Positions 1 through 9,435 are shown, counted from the stretch's first letter. The stretch is DNA of 64,000 nt from an uncultured Mycoplasmatota bacterium (GCA_900546715.1 UREA01000002.1:1-64000), one strand, 5' to 3'. The notes: generated by a model from the letters alone, not told the origin. A program made the numbers and translations.

Positions 1-94
1 TTCATTTCCACAATTTTGACAAAAATTAAAATAAAACAACACCTTTATTATTTCTAAATTTAACACCCTTACCTCAATTTTTTCCCATTAAATC

Positions 95-112
95 AAAAAA
101 AAAAAAAAAAAA
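95..112. repeat. A18 homopolymer tract
   Basis: An uninterrupted run of 18 A lies about 30 bases beyond the stop codon of the nucleotidase-like gene. Read on the minus strand it is a long T tract and may help end transcription. No clear stem precedes it. Long homopolymers are also error-prone in sequencing, so the exact length is uncertain. Confidence 0.6.
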
Positions 113-141
113 GTCAATTTTTAAAATTTTCTAAAAAAAGA

Positions 142-744
142 CTAATTATCTAAATTATTATCTGGCTTAAGCAATATTTCTTCCACATTGCTCCAACCAT
201 CTCTCCAATCAAATCCTGCTCTGATTACTCCTTTTTCTTTTAGTTCTTCATCAGTTATTTCTTTATTATGATATGATGGAAATAATATTTTCAAATTTAC
301 ATGTGAACCAAAATTATCAATTCGATCATCAATTTGAATATCAGCAGTAAATAAATGTTTTGAACTAGTTAAAATTATATGGCCTGGATCTATAAAAGGT
401 AAAGTTTTTCTTAAAAAATTATATTTATCAGCAAAATATCTTCCTGAACCATCAACATCTAAGAAATTCACACAAGAAGATAGAATATAAATATCATATA
501 CTTGATTTAATTTCTTTATAACTTCTATAGCATTAGGTAATAATGGAGCATAATCATATAAATTTCTATTTCTTAAAAATTCATTAAACTCATTCATTCT
601 ATCACTTGGAATAACAACAGTATCAATATAATATTCACTAAATTCATCAATAACATAATTAGTACCTAAAAAATCATTAATAGCCTCTAAAAAACCGGAA
701 AATACTATTACTTCATCGACATCTAATAATAAAGTTTGCTTCAT
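142..744 (-). CDS. 5'(3')-deoxyribonucleotidase-like HAD phosphatase
   Basis: A 200-residue cytosolic HAD-superfamily hydrolase resembling the NT5C pyrimidine deoxynucleotidase family, which removes phosphate from dNMPs. The N-terminus carries motif I as LLLDVDEV, with the nucleophile and acid/base Asp pair at about residues 8 and 10. ILSSC near residue 94 is motif II, and IQIDDR near residue 156 is the Mg2+-binding motif IV. The length fits the family. The ATG overlaps the stop of the upstream DUF433-like gene (ATGA), so the two are translationally coupled. Substrate is inferred from the family only; a general HAD phosphatase is the alternative. Confidence 0.7.
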   Translation of the reverse strand: MKQTLLLDVDEVIVFSGFLEAINDFLGTNYVIDEFSEYYIDTVVIPSDRMNEFNEFLRNRNLYDYAPLLPNAIEVIKKLNQVYDIYILSSCVNFLDVDGSGRYFADKYNFLRKTLPFIDPGHIILTSSKHLFTADIQIDDRIDNFGSHVNLKILFPSYHNKEITDEELKEKGVIRAGFDWRDGWSNVEEILLKPDNNLDN

Positions 745-1109
745 ATTATAAATCTAATTCCTTTCTTTTTAACCATATATAAAATACTTAAAGATATTTC
801 TTTTTCACCAAGAGCAGGATATGCTTTCTTAATAAAAATTATTCTTTCGTTAGCATCAATTTGAGTTTTACATAGTTTCAAATAATAATTAAGTATAGTT
901 TCAGGTTTTATCCTAGTTCCTTTTATTACAGCATCTCCGTTACAAATTTTTTTATCTTCTGATATATATAAAGACCAATCCACTTTTTTTGCAATTTTTT
1001 TTAATTTAAAATAGTAATAAAGCAAATCAAAGAATGATGTTTTGCTTTTCTGACTAACCTCAAAATTGCACATTTCGTTATAAATGCCTTTTATTACTAC
1101 ATCAGGCAT
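741..1109 (-). CDS. DUF433-like protein (122 aa)
   Basis: The C-terminal half (WSLYISEDKKICNGDAVIKG followed by TRIKPETILNYYL) matches the DUF433 pattern, a small winged-helix-like domain often found as an antitoxin or DNA-binding module. The N-terminal half is not recognised. I chose the ATG at 1109 because GGAGGTGAT lies 4 bases upstream; the longer reading frame to 1199 has no such site. It overlaps the nucleotidase gene by 4 bases and is probably its operon leader. No toxin of the usual DUF5615 (PIN-like) type is adjacent, so an antitoxin role is unsupported. Confidence 0.6.
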   Translation of the reverse strand: MPDVVIKGIYNEMCNFEVSQKSKTSFFDLLYYYFKLKKIAKKVDWSLYISEDKKICNGDAVIKGTRIKPETILNYYLKLCKTQIDANERIIFIKKAYPALGEKEISLSILYMVKKKGIRFII

Positions 1110-1303
1110 ATCAATCACCTCCATTTTTTTTAAACTTTTGTAACCATTATAATAACATAGGTTTTGAAAATATTCTACTATTTTCTGAAATTTTTTCAAA
1201 CTTACGCCACTCCTTTATATAATTTTAGCATTAATACTTAAAAAAATAAACTAATTATAGATATTAAAATCATTTTTTGATAAAATTAAATTGGTGATTA
1301 TTT

Positions 1304-1870
1304 ATGAATAGAGAAGAAGCATTTGAATTATTAAGAAAGTATAACAAAGAACCTTATCATATAAGACATGGTTTAATGGTTGAAGCAATAATGAGGGAAT
1401 TTGCAAGAATTAATAATTATGATGAAGAATTTTGGGGGATTGTAGGATTACTTCACGATATCGACTATGAAATGTATCCAGAAGAGCACTGTATTAAAGC
1501 AGTAGAATTATTAAAGAATGCTAATGCTAGCGATGAACTTATCCACGCAGTAGTTTCCCATGGATATAATATATGCTCTGATGTCGAGCCGGTTCATTAC
1601 ATGGAAAAAGTTTTATATGCTACTGATGAACTAACAGGAATTATTGCCTCTCTTATTAATATGAGACCAAGTAAAAATGCTCAAGGTATGGAGGTTGCTA
1701 CTTTAAAAAAGAAATTTAAAGATAAGACATTTGCTAGAGGATGCTCAAGAGATATTGTTAAAGCTGGAGCAGAAATGCTGGGAGTTGATTTAAATTATTT
1801 ATTTGAACATGCTATAAAAGCAATTGAACAAGACGAAGAATTTATCAATAATAAAATAGCTTCATTATAA
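1304..1870 (+). CDS. HD-domain phosphohydrolase
   Basis: A 188-residue HD-superfamily protein. The metal-binding pattern is visible as H in YHIRHGL (about residue 21), the HD pair in GLLHDIDYE (about residue 52), H in VVSHGY (about residue 86) and a later D in YATDEL. Such stand-alone HDIG-type proteins hydrolyse phosphomonoesters or nucleotides; the substrate cannot be read from the sequence. It is monocistronic, divergent from the DUF433-like gene, preceded by GGTGATTATTT before the ATG, and closed by a hairpin shared with the converging surface gene. Confidence 0.75.
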   Translation: MNREEAFELLRKYNKEPYHIRHGLMVEAIMREFARINNYDEEFWGIVGLLHDIDYEMYPEEHCIKAVELLKNANASDELIHAVVSHGYNICSDVEPVHYMEKVLYATDELTGIIASLINMRPSKNAQGMEVATLKKKFKDKTFARGCSRDIVKAGAEMLGVDLNYLFEHAIKAIEQDEEFINNKIASL

Positions 1871-1897
1871 AAAGTAAGATGTTTTAAATCTTACTTT
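1871..1897. terminator. Bidirectional intrinsic terminator
   Basis: AAAGTAAGAT pairs with ATCTTACTTT around a 7-base loop, with A and T runs on both sides. It ends the HD gene and overlaps the last codons of the converging cohesin gene. Confidence 0.8.
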
Positions 1898-3021
1898 TTA
1901 AATACAATTTTTTCTTTTTTAATAAGTATTATACTAGTTATAATTGCAACTACTATTAATAAAGACTCAATTATAACTATAATTAACCAAACATTTAATG
2001 AATCATCTTCTTTGGAATCTGGTGCAATTTTCTCTTCTTCGACTTCATCTAGATAAATAGCATTTATTTTATAGATTTGTTCTGCTCCATTTTCCGCAAT
2101 AACAGATATTTCTATTACATTATTACCAGTTTTAATACTATCTGGATTATTAACTGTAACTGTAGCATTAGTATCAGTTGCAAGAGCATTAATTTCAGGA
2201 ATAACCGCTTCATTTAAAAGAATAGTATATTCTAATATTTCTGGATTAAAATTAATATTATAATCAGTTATAGTAATGCTTGATAAAGTATTATCTGTTG
2301 CTAGTTCTTTAATATTGCCATCAATATCTTTACGAATAACTTCAATAGTATAAGTTTTTCTAGAACCATTTTCAGCGGTTACAACTATATTAAAGGTATT
2401 AGTATATAAATTTAAATCTTTAGTTCCAGTACCACTTACTCTAGCGGTTGAATCTGCAGTACTAGCTTTTATATTTATTTGATTTACTTCATATTCTACT
2501 GTTAACTGATAACTGGTTTTATTACTGGCAAAATCTATATCATAACCATCAATACTCAAATTACTTAAATTATTATTACTATTTTTGGGTGCAGCAATGC
2601 TTATTGTAATACTACTTCCTGAACCAGCAATAGTTTGCTCGCCATCACTACCTTCAGCTGAACCTAAACTTATAGTTGTAGATTCATTTACTTTGAAATT
2701 ACTTGTGGCCTTAAATGTTAGAGTAGCAACACTTTTACTACCGTTAACTCCACTTGAGTTATCTGCAACAAAAGATGATCCTACGGCAACTCCAAAACCA
2801 TTTAGACCTGTTGAACTAACCAAAGTAAGTTTAGATGAATCATAATTTATTGGAGCTCTAAATCCCCAAAGATTAGATGCGTCATTAACTCCAATGGTAA
2901 CTGTAAATGTAGCATTTTCATTAATCTCTCTATCTCCTGATAAATAGGTTGAAAAAGCTTTTACATTAGTAGTTATACTAAAAAGTATAACTACTAATAA
3001 TATTTTTAAATATTTTTTCAT
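1891..3021 (-). CDS. Membrane-anchored cohesin and cadherin-like surface protein
   Basis: A 376-residue surface protein. Residues 1-22 are a signal peptide ending in VKA. Residues about 25-140 form a cohesin-like beta sandwich (NLWGFRAPINYDSSKLTLVS, then SVATLTFKA). Two cadherin-like beta-sandwich repeats follow at about 150-232 and 240-322, each ending in a stretch like AENGSRKTYTIEV. A transmembrane helix at about 343-367 precedes a short basic tail (KKEKIVFKK). Cohesins bind dockerins, and the upstream overlapping gene (ATGA junction at 3018-3021) encodes a protein ending in a dockerin. The inferred role is to hold that giant protein on the cell surface. The cohesin call rests on pattern similarity. 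Confidence 0.75.
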   Translation of the reverse strand: MKKYLKILLVVILFSITTNVKAFSTYLSGDREINENATFTVTIGVNDASNLWGFRAPINYDSSKLTLVSSTGLNGFGVAVGSSFVADNSSGVNGSKSVATLTFKATSNFKVNESTTISLGSAEGSDGEQTIAGSGSSITISIAAPKNSNNNLSNLSIDGYDIDFASNKTSYQLTVEYEVNQINIKASTADSTARVSGTGTKDLNLYTNTFNIVVTAENGSRKTYTIEVIRKDIDGNIKELATDNTLSSITITDYNINFNPEILEYTILLNEAVIPEINALATDTNATVTVNNPDSIKTGNNVIEISVIAENGAEQIYKINAIYLDEVEEEKIAPDSKEDDSLNVWLIIVIIESLLIVVAIITSIILIKKEKIVFKK

Positions 3022-6000
3022 TTCAAATCCTCCAATCCCGCAAAGTATTTGCGAAGTCTTATAATATCTGTCATATTAACAGTACCATCTTTATTAATAT
3101 CGGCATTCTTTAAAGCTCTTTCATCTAATGTTTCTAACCCTGCAAAGTATTTACGAAGCTTTATTAAATCTGTCATATTAATAGCCCCATCTAAATTTAT
3201 GTCACCTAGAGTTACTTCGATTTCTGGAGTTTCACTGGCATTAACTGTAACATTAATTGTTTTAGTTGTATTGCCGTCCTTTGATTTAACTGTAATTGTT
3301 GCATTACCAGGACTTCTAGCAATAATTGCTCCACTTGCATCAACGCTAACAATACTTGGATTACTACTTTCCCATAATATATCTTTATTAGTAGCATTAT
3401 CTGGAACTATCGTATAGCCAATTATTTTACTTTCCCCAACATCTAAAGTAATTGCTGAATTCTCAAATATAATATCTGTTACCGAATAGGTATATTTCTC
3501 TTCGCCAATTACTGTTGTATTAACAACTGCTTGGAAATTAATATCTTCAACAGTTATGTCATAAAGGTTAGGAATAGTTGCATCAAATACTTTCTCGACA
3601 TTAACATAAATATCATCTTCATTACTTAATGTATTAGCCATTCTAGCTACTCTACTTACTTCTAGTTCATCTAATGCAGCGATATATTCTTCTTTTACTG
3701 TTTCTTCTATAAGTTCTATAAATTCATCTTCACTAAGGATAGCATCTTCTTGAATTACTCGCATATCCGCAATAACTTCAATTAAATAATAGCCAACAGG
3801 AACGCCTTCATTTGTAATTAAATATTCTTGTCCTGACATTATATAACCAACATCAGCATCTCCCATGCCACCTTGACCAGGTCCAATTTCACAAGTTGGA
3901 CATATATTGTATAAATCTTCTTGGAAACTAGAGTAATGAATTAAATCCATTTGATTACCACCATTAAGTTCAAAAATTAAATGTTGTTTTAATGTTAAAG
4001 TATATTGTGTTTTAATTACATCTTTAATTTCATTACCTAATTTTATATATTCATCACTTGCATTAACTGGAGTAATAACTACATCTTTAGATACACTATC
4101 ATCTAATCGCAAACTATAATAATAATCATCTTCTGTAAAATAATAATTTGGAGTTACTTTTATAGTAGATGTATGAGTATCATAAATATAATTATCTTCA
4201 TAATTAAAATTTACTTCTCCTAGTTTATACATTAAATCATTCATTGATAAATTTGGATAAAAATAATCTAATATATATTGTTGCATATAACTATAATATA
4301 TATTTTGTAGAGCACCAGATGAATCATAAACTATATCAGAATTATTTACATCAAAATTTCTTATTGGTATTTCTATATTATCAGGAATATTATTTAATTT
4401 TTCTTGATAATCATCTATTATACCTTTTTCATCCACTATAACATGTTGATAATTAATATATTTATCACTTTCATATTTAACAGTACAAAAGCCTGGAGCA
4501 ATACCTTTTATTTTATTGTCTTCAACTATACATACTTCTTCATTTAAAGAACTAATTGTTACTTTGTTTGTATCATTTAGAATTTCATAATTTATGTCTT
4601 TTTCTTCATTTAAATCTAAATAAACTTCTTTTTCATCTAATTTAATACCTACCATAACTACATTAACTTCTATTTCATAAGATACATCATCATTATAGAT
4701 ATTAACAGTACAAATATTTCTAGATTCATCACAATCAACCACTATATTATGATTTCTAATTAAGTAGTATAATTCATAATTAGTATATAATGAACTATGA
4801 GCAATTGATTCATATGTGTTATTTTCTCCAAACTGATTATAATCTAATTCCAAATCAGTTGTACGCATTTCTGCAAATAAATTAGTTATATACTCGTCAT
4901 AATTTACTATTACAGTAAAATAATTATAATAATTTTTGTATTTATCATTAATACTTACTTCTGTAACTCCAGTTTTAAGACCAGTAAGTAATCCATTATT
5001 GTCATAACTTATGATATCACTATTATTAATGGATGTATATAAATTTAAATTATCGCCTTCAGTAAAGAATAATTCAGTATCAATAGTTTCACCAGAAGAA
5101 ATGGTATAAACATTATTACTCAAATGGATTCCTGTAAGTTTATAAGTAACTTTTTGATAATCACTATACTCATCAGAATTATAGGTTTTTATTCTAATAT
5201 AATATTCATCATTTTCTACTTTTGCATCAACCATAAAATTATAGTAACCAAATGTGAGTAATTCACTATTTATTTTATTTTTAATTGTATTTTTCAATGC
5301 TTCATCAAAGTTTCCATAATAACCAATATTTAGTTCTGAATAATCAATATTTAAATTTTTATTTAAACTACTTAATAGTTCATCTAATCCCTCTTTAGCA
5401 CTCATACCAACAGCTACCAATAATTTAGTAGTTGAATAATTAACTTTAATATCTACATATGTAAAGCCTTTTTTATGAGCTGTAATTATACCATCTTCAC
5501 TAACTGATAATATATCTTCATTACCACTTGTGTATGTTATTTCGCCATATGTAGCTCCAGTTGGATAAATTCTATATTCTATTTGTTTAGTATCTCCTAC
5601 ATCTAATTCAATCATATCTTCAGTTAAACTAACACTAGATATTAATATCGCTTCTTTTTTATCTAGCATTAAATTAAATGAATAATCATTATTTGTAATA
5701 TTATATACATTATCATATAAATTACTTACAACAACATCACTCATAAGTATATTATCAACATATTCTTTTAAATAACTATCTAAATTATTTATATCTAATG
5801 TTACATCAGCATCAACTATTCTATCAATGTTAATTATTATATCTTTACTATATATTACATTACCATTATTGATAATATTTATTTTATATTTAGCCCCAAT
5901 TACTAAATCATTTGCAAGTTCAATTGTATCAATATAATCATAACTTACATCTAATGAATTAATATTAGCCAATTTATCATTTACTATACTATCAAATAAT

Positions 6001-7718
6001 GTTTTTAAATCTCCTTTAGCTAAATCAAGATATTTTATTGTGTCAATAATATCAATATTATATTCATCTAATATCTCTTTATCTATTTTATTTATTTTAT
6101 CAATGGTTTCTTGATCATATCCTTGATAATTTATATTTACTGTTTTATAATCGTATGATCCAATTAATAATTGATTATCAATTGTAGCATTAATTTTTAC
6201 TTGGCAATTTTTAGAAGAAAAACAATATACTTCTGGTGTTAACATATCTCTTATTTCTTCATTAGGACAGTCCATTATTATTTTATTTTTAACTAAAGAT
6301 GTTAATAAATCTAAGTTTTGATAATTAATAAAAGATAATTCATTATAAGGTAATGTAACATCATAATTATTATAATAATTTAAAAATTCATTATCTTCTT
6401 CATAAGCATATTTAATATATACTGTTTTAGTTGTTGTATAACCTCCACCAGTTAAAGTAATTTCGGTTTTCCCAGCTTTAAGTGAAGTATAAGTGCCATC
6501 TAAATTATCTTGAATATAATTATGATCATATATAACTGCAATATCTTCTTCTAATACATTAGTTAAATTAAAATAATCTAACATAAATAATTCGTTTTTA
6601 TATAAGGTACTACTATTTTTTATATATAATCCTTCTAAATTAATTGTTACATTACTAAAACTTAATGTTTTATTTTCTCCCTTATAATGATAACTTAAAT
6701 CAAAACTACATACATTATCTAGACAGTTAATATTATTTAATCCATTGTAAAAATACTCACTAGATATAAAATTATTAAATTCTTTATATAAATAATTATT
6801 TAATAAATTATCATAAGATATTTTATCACCATCATAATTTAAATAATATTCATTATTTATATTAATATTTATGTTACTATTATTATATAATTCATGTAAA
6901 TCATCTGGAGTCATAGTATAATTTTTAACTACCAATTCCATTTCTTGATAACTATATTCTAGTTTATTATATACTCTTATTTTAGTTACTCCTGGTTTTA
7001 TTGTTCTTATAACACCAGTTCCATCTATGGTTGCAACAGATGTATCGGTACTTACAAATATTAAATTATTATATGATCCATAATAATTTTGTAAAGATAA
7101 GTGTATTTCTTTATTTACATCGGATATCATATACTCTGATGTTAATATTCTTTTATTAACAAGGGTTACTTCTTTGCTCTTACTAATTGGTGATTCGTGA
7201 CCTGGAATATTTGTATTAAGTGAATAATTATAATTAACACTTAAATTACATACTTGAGATGGCTTATCTAAATAGCAATCAGTATTTATATTAATATAAT
7301 CAGGTACATTATCATAAATATTATAACTAAACACTTCAATAGTATTAGGAATACTTATTAAAATATCATCTAAATATTCGTCAATACCAGAATCAATATA
7401 AAAATATTTACTATAATTATTATCATTTTCATGTATATCAACAACAATATAACCTTTAGCATAATTATTTGTTTTTATTTCACAATAATTGTAATAATCA
7501 GTTACATTAAATGCTGAATTAGTACTTCTACAATACATAGCATCAATAGAATCATTACCATTAATTATTAAAGTGTCCCCAATATTTAAATTAATTTCAT
7601 TATTCTCTAAATTATCTATTTCATCAGTTGTGATTTCTATTCCTTTAACATCTACTATACAAGTTAAAAATACTAATACTCCAACTAAAACCCCAAATAA
7701 TTTTTTACTACTATTCAT
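3018..7718 (-). CDS. Giant secreted Ig-like (Big_2) protein with C-terminal dockerin
   Basis: A 1566-residue secreted protein, very rich in Asn, Asp and Tyr. Residues 1-26 are a signal peptide (FGVLVGVLVFLTCIVDVKG). At least five bacterial Ig-like group 2 repeats can be seen, for example ITLDVGESKIIGYTIVPDNA followed by SSNPSIVSVDASGAI, and IELDVGDTKQIEYRIYPTGA. The last 62 residues are a duplicated F-hand dockerin: DINLDGAINMTDLIKLRKYF and DINKDGTVNMTDIIRLRKYF, both with calcium-loop Asp/Asn positions intact. No catalytic domain is recognisable. GAGGT precedes the ATG. The downstream cohesin gene overlaps by 4 bases, which suggests the two proteins pair at the surface. The middle region is unassigned. 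Confidence 0.85.
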   Translation of the reverse strand: MNSSKKLFGVLVGVLVFLTCIVDVKGIEITTDEIDNLENNEINLNIGDTLIINGNDSIDAMYCRSTNSAFNVTDYYNYCEIKTNNYAKGYIVVDIHENDNNYSKYFYIDSGIDEYLDDILISIPNTIEVFSYNIYDNVPDYININTDCYLDKPSQVCNLSVNYNYSLNTNIPGHESPISKSKEVTLVNKRILTSEYMISDVNKEIHLSLQNYYGSYNNLIFVSTDTSVATIDGTGVIRTIKPGVTKIRVYNKLEYSYQEMELVVKNYTMTPDDLHELYNNSNINININNEYYLNYDGDKISYDNLLNNYLYKEFNNFISSEYFYNGLNNINCLDNVCSFDLSYHYKGENKTLSFSNVTINLEGLYIKNSSTLYKNELFMLDYFNLTNVLEEDIAVIYDHNYIQDNLDGTYTSLKAGKTEITLTGGGYTTTKTVYIKYAYEEDNEFLNYYNNYDVTLPYNELSFINYQNLDLLTSLVKNKIIMDCPNEEIRDMLTPEVYCFSSKNCQVKINATIDNQLLIGSYDYKTVNINYQGYDQETIDKINKIDKEILDEYNIDIIDTIKYLDLAKGDLKTLFDSIVNDKLANINSLDVSYDYIDTIELANDLVIGAKYKINIINNGNVIYSKDIIINIDRIVDADVTLDINNLDSYLKEYVDNILMSDVVVSNLYDNVYNITNNDYSFNLMLDKKEAILISSVSLTEDMIELDVGDTKQIEYRIYPTGATYGEITYTSGNEDILSVSEDGIITAHKKGFTYVDIKVNYSTTKLLVAVGMSAKEGLDELLSSLNKNLNIDYSELNIGYYGNFDEALKNTIKNKINSELLTFGYYNFMVDAKVENDEYYIRIKTYNSDEYSDYQKVTYKLTGIHLSNNVYTISSGETIDTELFFTEGDNLNLYTSINNSDIISYDNNGLLTGLKTGVTEVSINDKYKNYYNYFTVIVNYDEYITNLFAEMRTTDLELDYNQFGENNTYESIAHSSLYTNYELYYLIRNHNIVVDCDESRNICTVNIYNDDVSYEIEVNVVMVGIKLDEKEVYLDLNEEKDINYEILNDTNKVTISSLNEEVCIVEDNKIKGIAPGFCTVKYESDKYINYQHVIVDEKGIIDDYQEKLNNIPDNIEIPIRNFDVNNSDIVYDSSGALQNIYYSYMQQYILDYFYPNLSMNDLMYKLGEVNFNYEDNYIYDTHTSTIKVTPNYYFTEDDYYYSLRLDDSVSKDVVITPVNASDEYIKLGNEIKDVIKTQYTLTLKQHLIFELNGGNQMDLIHYSSFQEDLYNICPTCEIGPGQGGMGDADVGYIMSGQEYLITNEGVPVGYYLIEVIADMRVIQEDAILSEDEFIELIEETVKEEYIAALDELEVSRVARMANTLSNEDDIYVNVEKVFDATIPNLYDITVEDINFQAVVNTTVIGEEKYTYSVTDIIFENSAITLDVGESKIIGYTIVPDNATNKDILWESSNPSIVSVDASGAIIARSPGNATITVKSKDGNTTKTINVTVNASETPEIEVTLGDINLDGAINMTDLIKLRKYFAGLETLDERALKNADINKDGTVNMTDIIRLRKYFAGLEDLK

Positions 7719-7785
7719 TTTACTACCTCACTTCTTACAGTTTTTCTTAACTCAATTATACCATTACTAATATAATTATACAATT

Positions 7786-7818
7786 AAAAAAACAGATTTT
7801 ATTCATTTTTCATCTGTT
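7786..7818 (-). terminator. Terminator of the small Xre gene
   Basis: On the minus strand AACAGAT and ATCTGTT form a 7-bp stem with an A-rich loop, followed by a T run. It lies just beyond the stop codon of the small Xre regulator. Confidence 0.6.
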
Positions 7819-7847
7819 CTTTTTCATTTCTACTATAAGCTTTTTAA

Positions 7848-8078
7848 TTAATCGATATCAAATAAATTTCTAATATCAACATTTAGAGCATCAGCAATTC
7901 TTCCAATAACAGCAACAGAAAAACCAATCTGCATTTTTTCACTTTCGATTTTCGCTAAATAATTCATAGTTATACCCGCTAAATCTGCAAGCTCTGCCTG
8001 AGTTAAATTAGCTAACTTCCTATATTTCTTTATATTTTTTCTAACAACATCGTAATAATAATTATCACTATTAATAAT
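7848..8078 (-). CDS. Small Xre-family regulator, apparent ATT start
   Basis: A 76-residue helix-turn-helix protein of the Cro/CI type. The DNA-binding core reads LTQAELADLAGITMNYLAKI, followed by a typical C-terminal helix (VIGRIADALNVDIRNLF). No ATG, GTG or TTG gives a complete domain. The only in-frame upstream ATG is followed by GAG TGG TAA, a stop after three codons. The GGAG inside that stretch sits 6 bases before ATT at 8078, ideal ribosome-binding spacing, so an ATT start is the best reading. The alternative is a nonsense-mutated pseudogene. It is divergent from the next Xre/TM gene, with an 83-base gap. Confidence 0.65.
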   Translation of the reverse strand: MINSDNYYYDVVRKNIKKYRKLANLTQAELADLAGITMNYLAKIESEKMQIGFSVAVIGRIADALNVDIRNLFDID

Positions 8079-8161
8079 TTACCACTCCATTTAAACAAAC
8101 TCTAGTTACATTTCCTGTTATTATTTATAATTTATTATATAATATTGCTAGGTGATGAAGG

Positions 8162-8911
8162 ATGAATCAAGAACATATTGGCAAATTTATTGCTGAGTGT
8201 CGTAAGCAAAAAAAGATGACACAAGTAGAGTTAGCAGAAAAACTAGGAGTTACTGAAAAATCGGTAAGTAACTGGGAAAATGGTAGAAATATGCCAGATT
8301 TAAGTTTGTTTAAACCAATCTGTGATATTTTAGATATTTCCATTAATGAACTAATGAGTGGAGAAAAACTAAATCAAGATAATTATCAAGAAAAACTAGA
8401 AGAAAATATAATAAATTTATCTTCTAAAAATAATAAAACATACAAGAAATACTTAATTATATTTTTTACTACAGTATTAGTAGGTTTTATTATAGGTTTA
8501 GGATTATATATTTTATATGATAATATAGAACTTGATGTAAAATATGATGCTAGAGTAATGGAATGTAACATTCAAAATAATGAACTTATTTTTCAAAACA
8601 AAGGAATTAGTGTATTTAATATGTATTATACTACTAAAACCATCAATGATAATCATTATATCATTTTTCATAACACAGTATATCTCCAAAATAAAAGAAG
8701 AAGTAACTGGGAATATGGCGAATCTTTTGCTACTTACTTAACTGAAGGCAGGATACCTTTTGCATCAATATTAACTTTTGATGATTTAGAAAAGTATAAT
8801 AATATATCTGCTTATTATACGGATGATTCTATTAAAAAAATAGAAAAATTGTCTAACTCAGAATTTATGAATGAATTAGACAATCTCCATTTAATGTGCC
8901 AACTAAATTAG
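8162..8911 (+). CDS. Membrane-anchored Xre-family regulator
   Basis: A 249-residue protein with an N-terminal HTH_3 domain (residues about 6-62; MTQVELAEKLGVTEKSVSNW), a linker, one transmembrane helix at about 98-119, and an extracellular C-terminal domain of about 130 residues that I do not recognise. The layout suggests a one-component membrane sensor that binds DNA with its cytosolic head. GGTGATGAAGG provides the ribosome-binding site before the ATG. It is divergent from the small Xre gene, which may regulate it or be regulated by it. The ligand is unknown. Confidence 0.75.
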   Translation: MNQEHIGKFIAECRKQKKMTQVELAEKLGVTEKSVSNWENGRNMPDLSLFKPICDILDISINELMSGEKLNQDNYQEKLEENIINLSSKNNKTYKKYLIIFFTTVLVGFIIGLGLYILYDNIELDVKYDARVMECNIQNNELIFQNKGISVFNMYYTTKTINDNHYIIFHNTVYLQNKRRSNWEYGESFATYLTEGRIPFASILTFDDLEKYNNISAYYTDDSIKKIEKLSNSEFMNELDNLHLMCQLN

Positions 8912-8922
8912 TTGGCTTTTGT
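8898..8922 (+). terminator. Terminator of the membrane Xre gene
   Basis: GCCAACTA and TAGTTGGC form an 8-bp stem with a 3-base loop, followed by TTTT. It overlaps the stop codon of the upstream gene. Confidence 0.8.
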
Positions 8923-8923
8923 A

Positions 8924-9211
8924 TTAAATTATTTTTTGAGGAGATATTTTAAATGTATTACTACCAGCCTCATTTTTAAAGGTATCGAATTCGTGACCTT
9001 TGAAATTCTCATTATTAAGTTGTTCCCATAAACCTAAATATGCTAGAACATCTTTATTTCGCATCCAAGAATAAATAGGTATTTTAGGTTCTTCTGGATT
9101 GGCATATCTTGCCAAATCAGTAAGAGATATATATTCTGTATTATTAATTCTTAAAACATTAATCTTTTGTTCTTTTACTATAATCTCTGTTTTAAAGTTT
9201 TCTTTCTTCAT
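8924..9211 (-). CDS. Truncated KilA-N domain protein
   Basis: A 95-residue protein matching only the start of KilA-N proteins: YISLTDLARYANPEEPKIPI, YSWMRNKDVLAYLGLWEQLN, then FKNEAGSNTFKISPQKII and a stop. Full-length relatives are usually well over 200 residues and continue with the DNA-binding KilA-N core after this point (family knowledge). Here the frame ends where that core should begin, so this is probably a degraded phage or mobile-element remnant. A real but shortened protein cannot be excluded. It sits between the membrane Xre gene and tRNA-Thr, a common integration neighbourhood. Confidence 0.6.
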   Translation of the reverse strand: MKKENFKTEIIVKEQKINVLRINNTEYISLTDLARYANPEEPKIPIYSWMRNKDVLAYLGLWEQLNNENFKGHEFDTFKNEAGSNTFKISPQKII

Positions 9212-9266
9212 AACTTGTATCCTTTCTATATTGTAAACATTATTAATTAATCAATAATAATATAAA

Positions 9267-9343
9267 ATGGTGCTGGAAATAGGACTTGAACCTACAACCT
9301 ATGCGTTACGAGGGCATTGCTCTGCCAATTGAGCTATTCCAGC
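9267..9343 (-). tRNA. tRNA-Thr (anticodon CGT)
   Basis: A full cloverleaf is readable on the minus strand. The acceptor stem is GCTGGAA with TTCCAGC, and the D stem is GCTC with GAGC. The anticodon arm is ATGCC-CTCGTAA-CGCAT, with CGT at positions 34-36 and one C-C mismatch at the stem base. The T arm is GTAGG-TTCAAGT-CCTAT, the discriminator is A, and the 3' CCA is encoded. It reads ACG threonine codons, which should be rare in so A+T-rich a genome. It stands alone. Confidence 0.93.
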
Positions 9344-9435
9344 AACAATTTAATTGTACTAAATTTTATGATAAATTACAATAATTAGTGACATAATTTC
9401 AAGTTTTTGATAAAATACTTTCTGAGGTAATTAGA

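Noticed and set aside
95..112. A18 run as a phase-variation tract
   Set aside because: It lies outside any coding region or promoter spacer that I can identify.
1110..1199. N-terminal extension of the DUF433-like gene to 1199
   Set aside because: The extension lacks a ribosome-binding site, whereas the ATG at 1109 has an optimal one.
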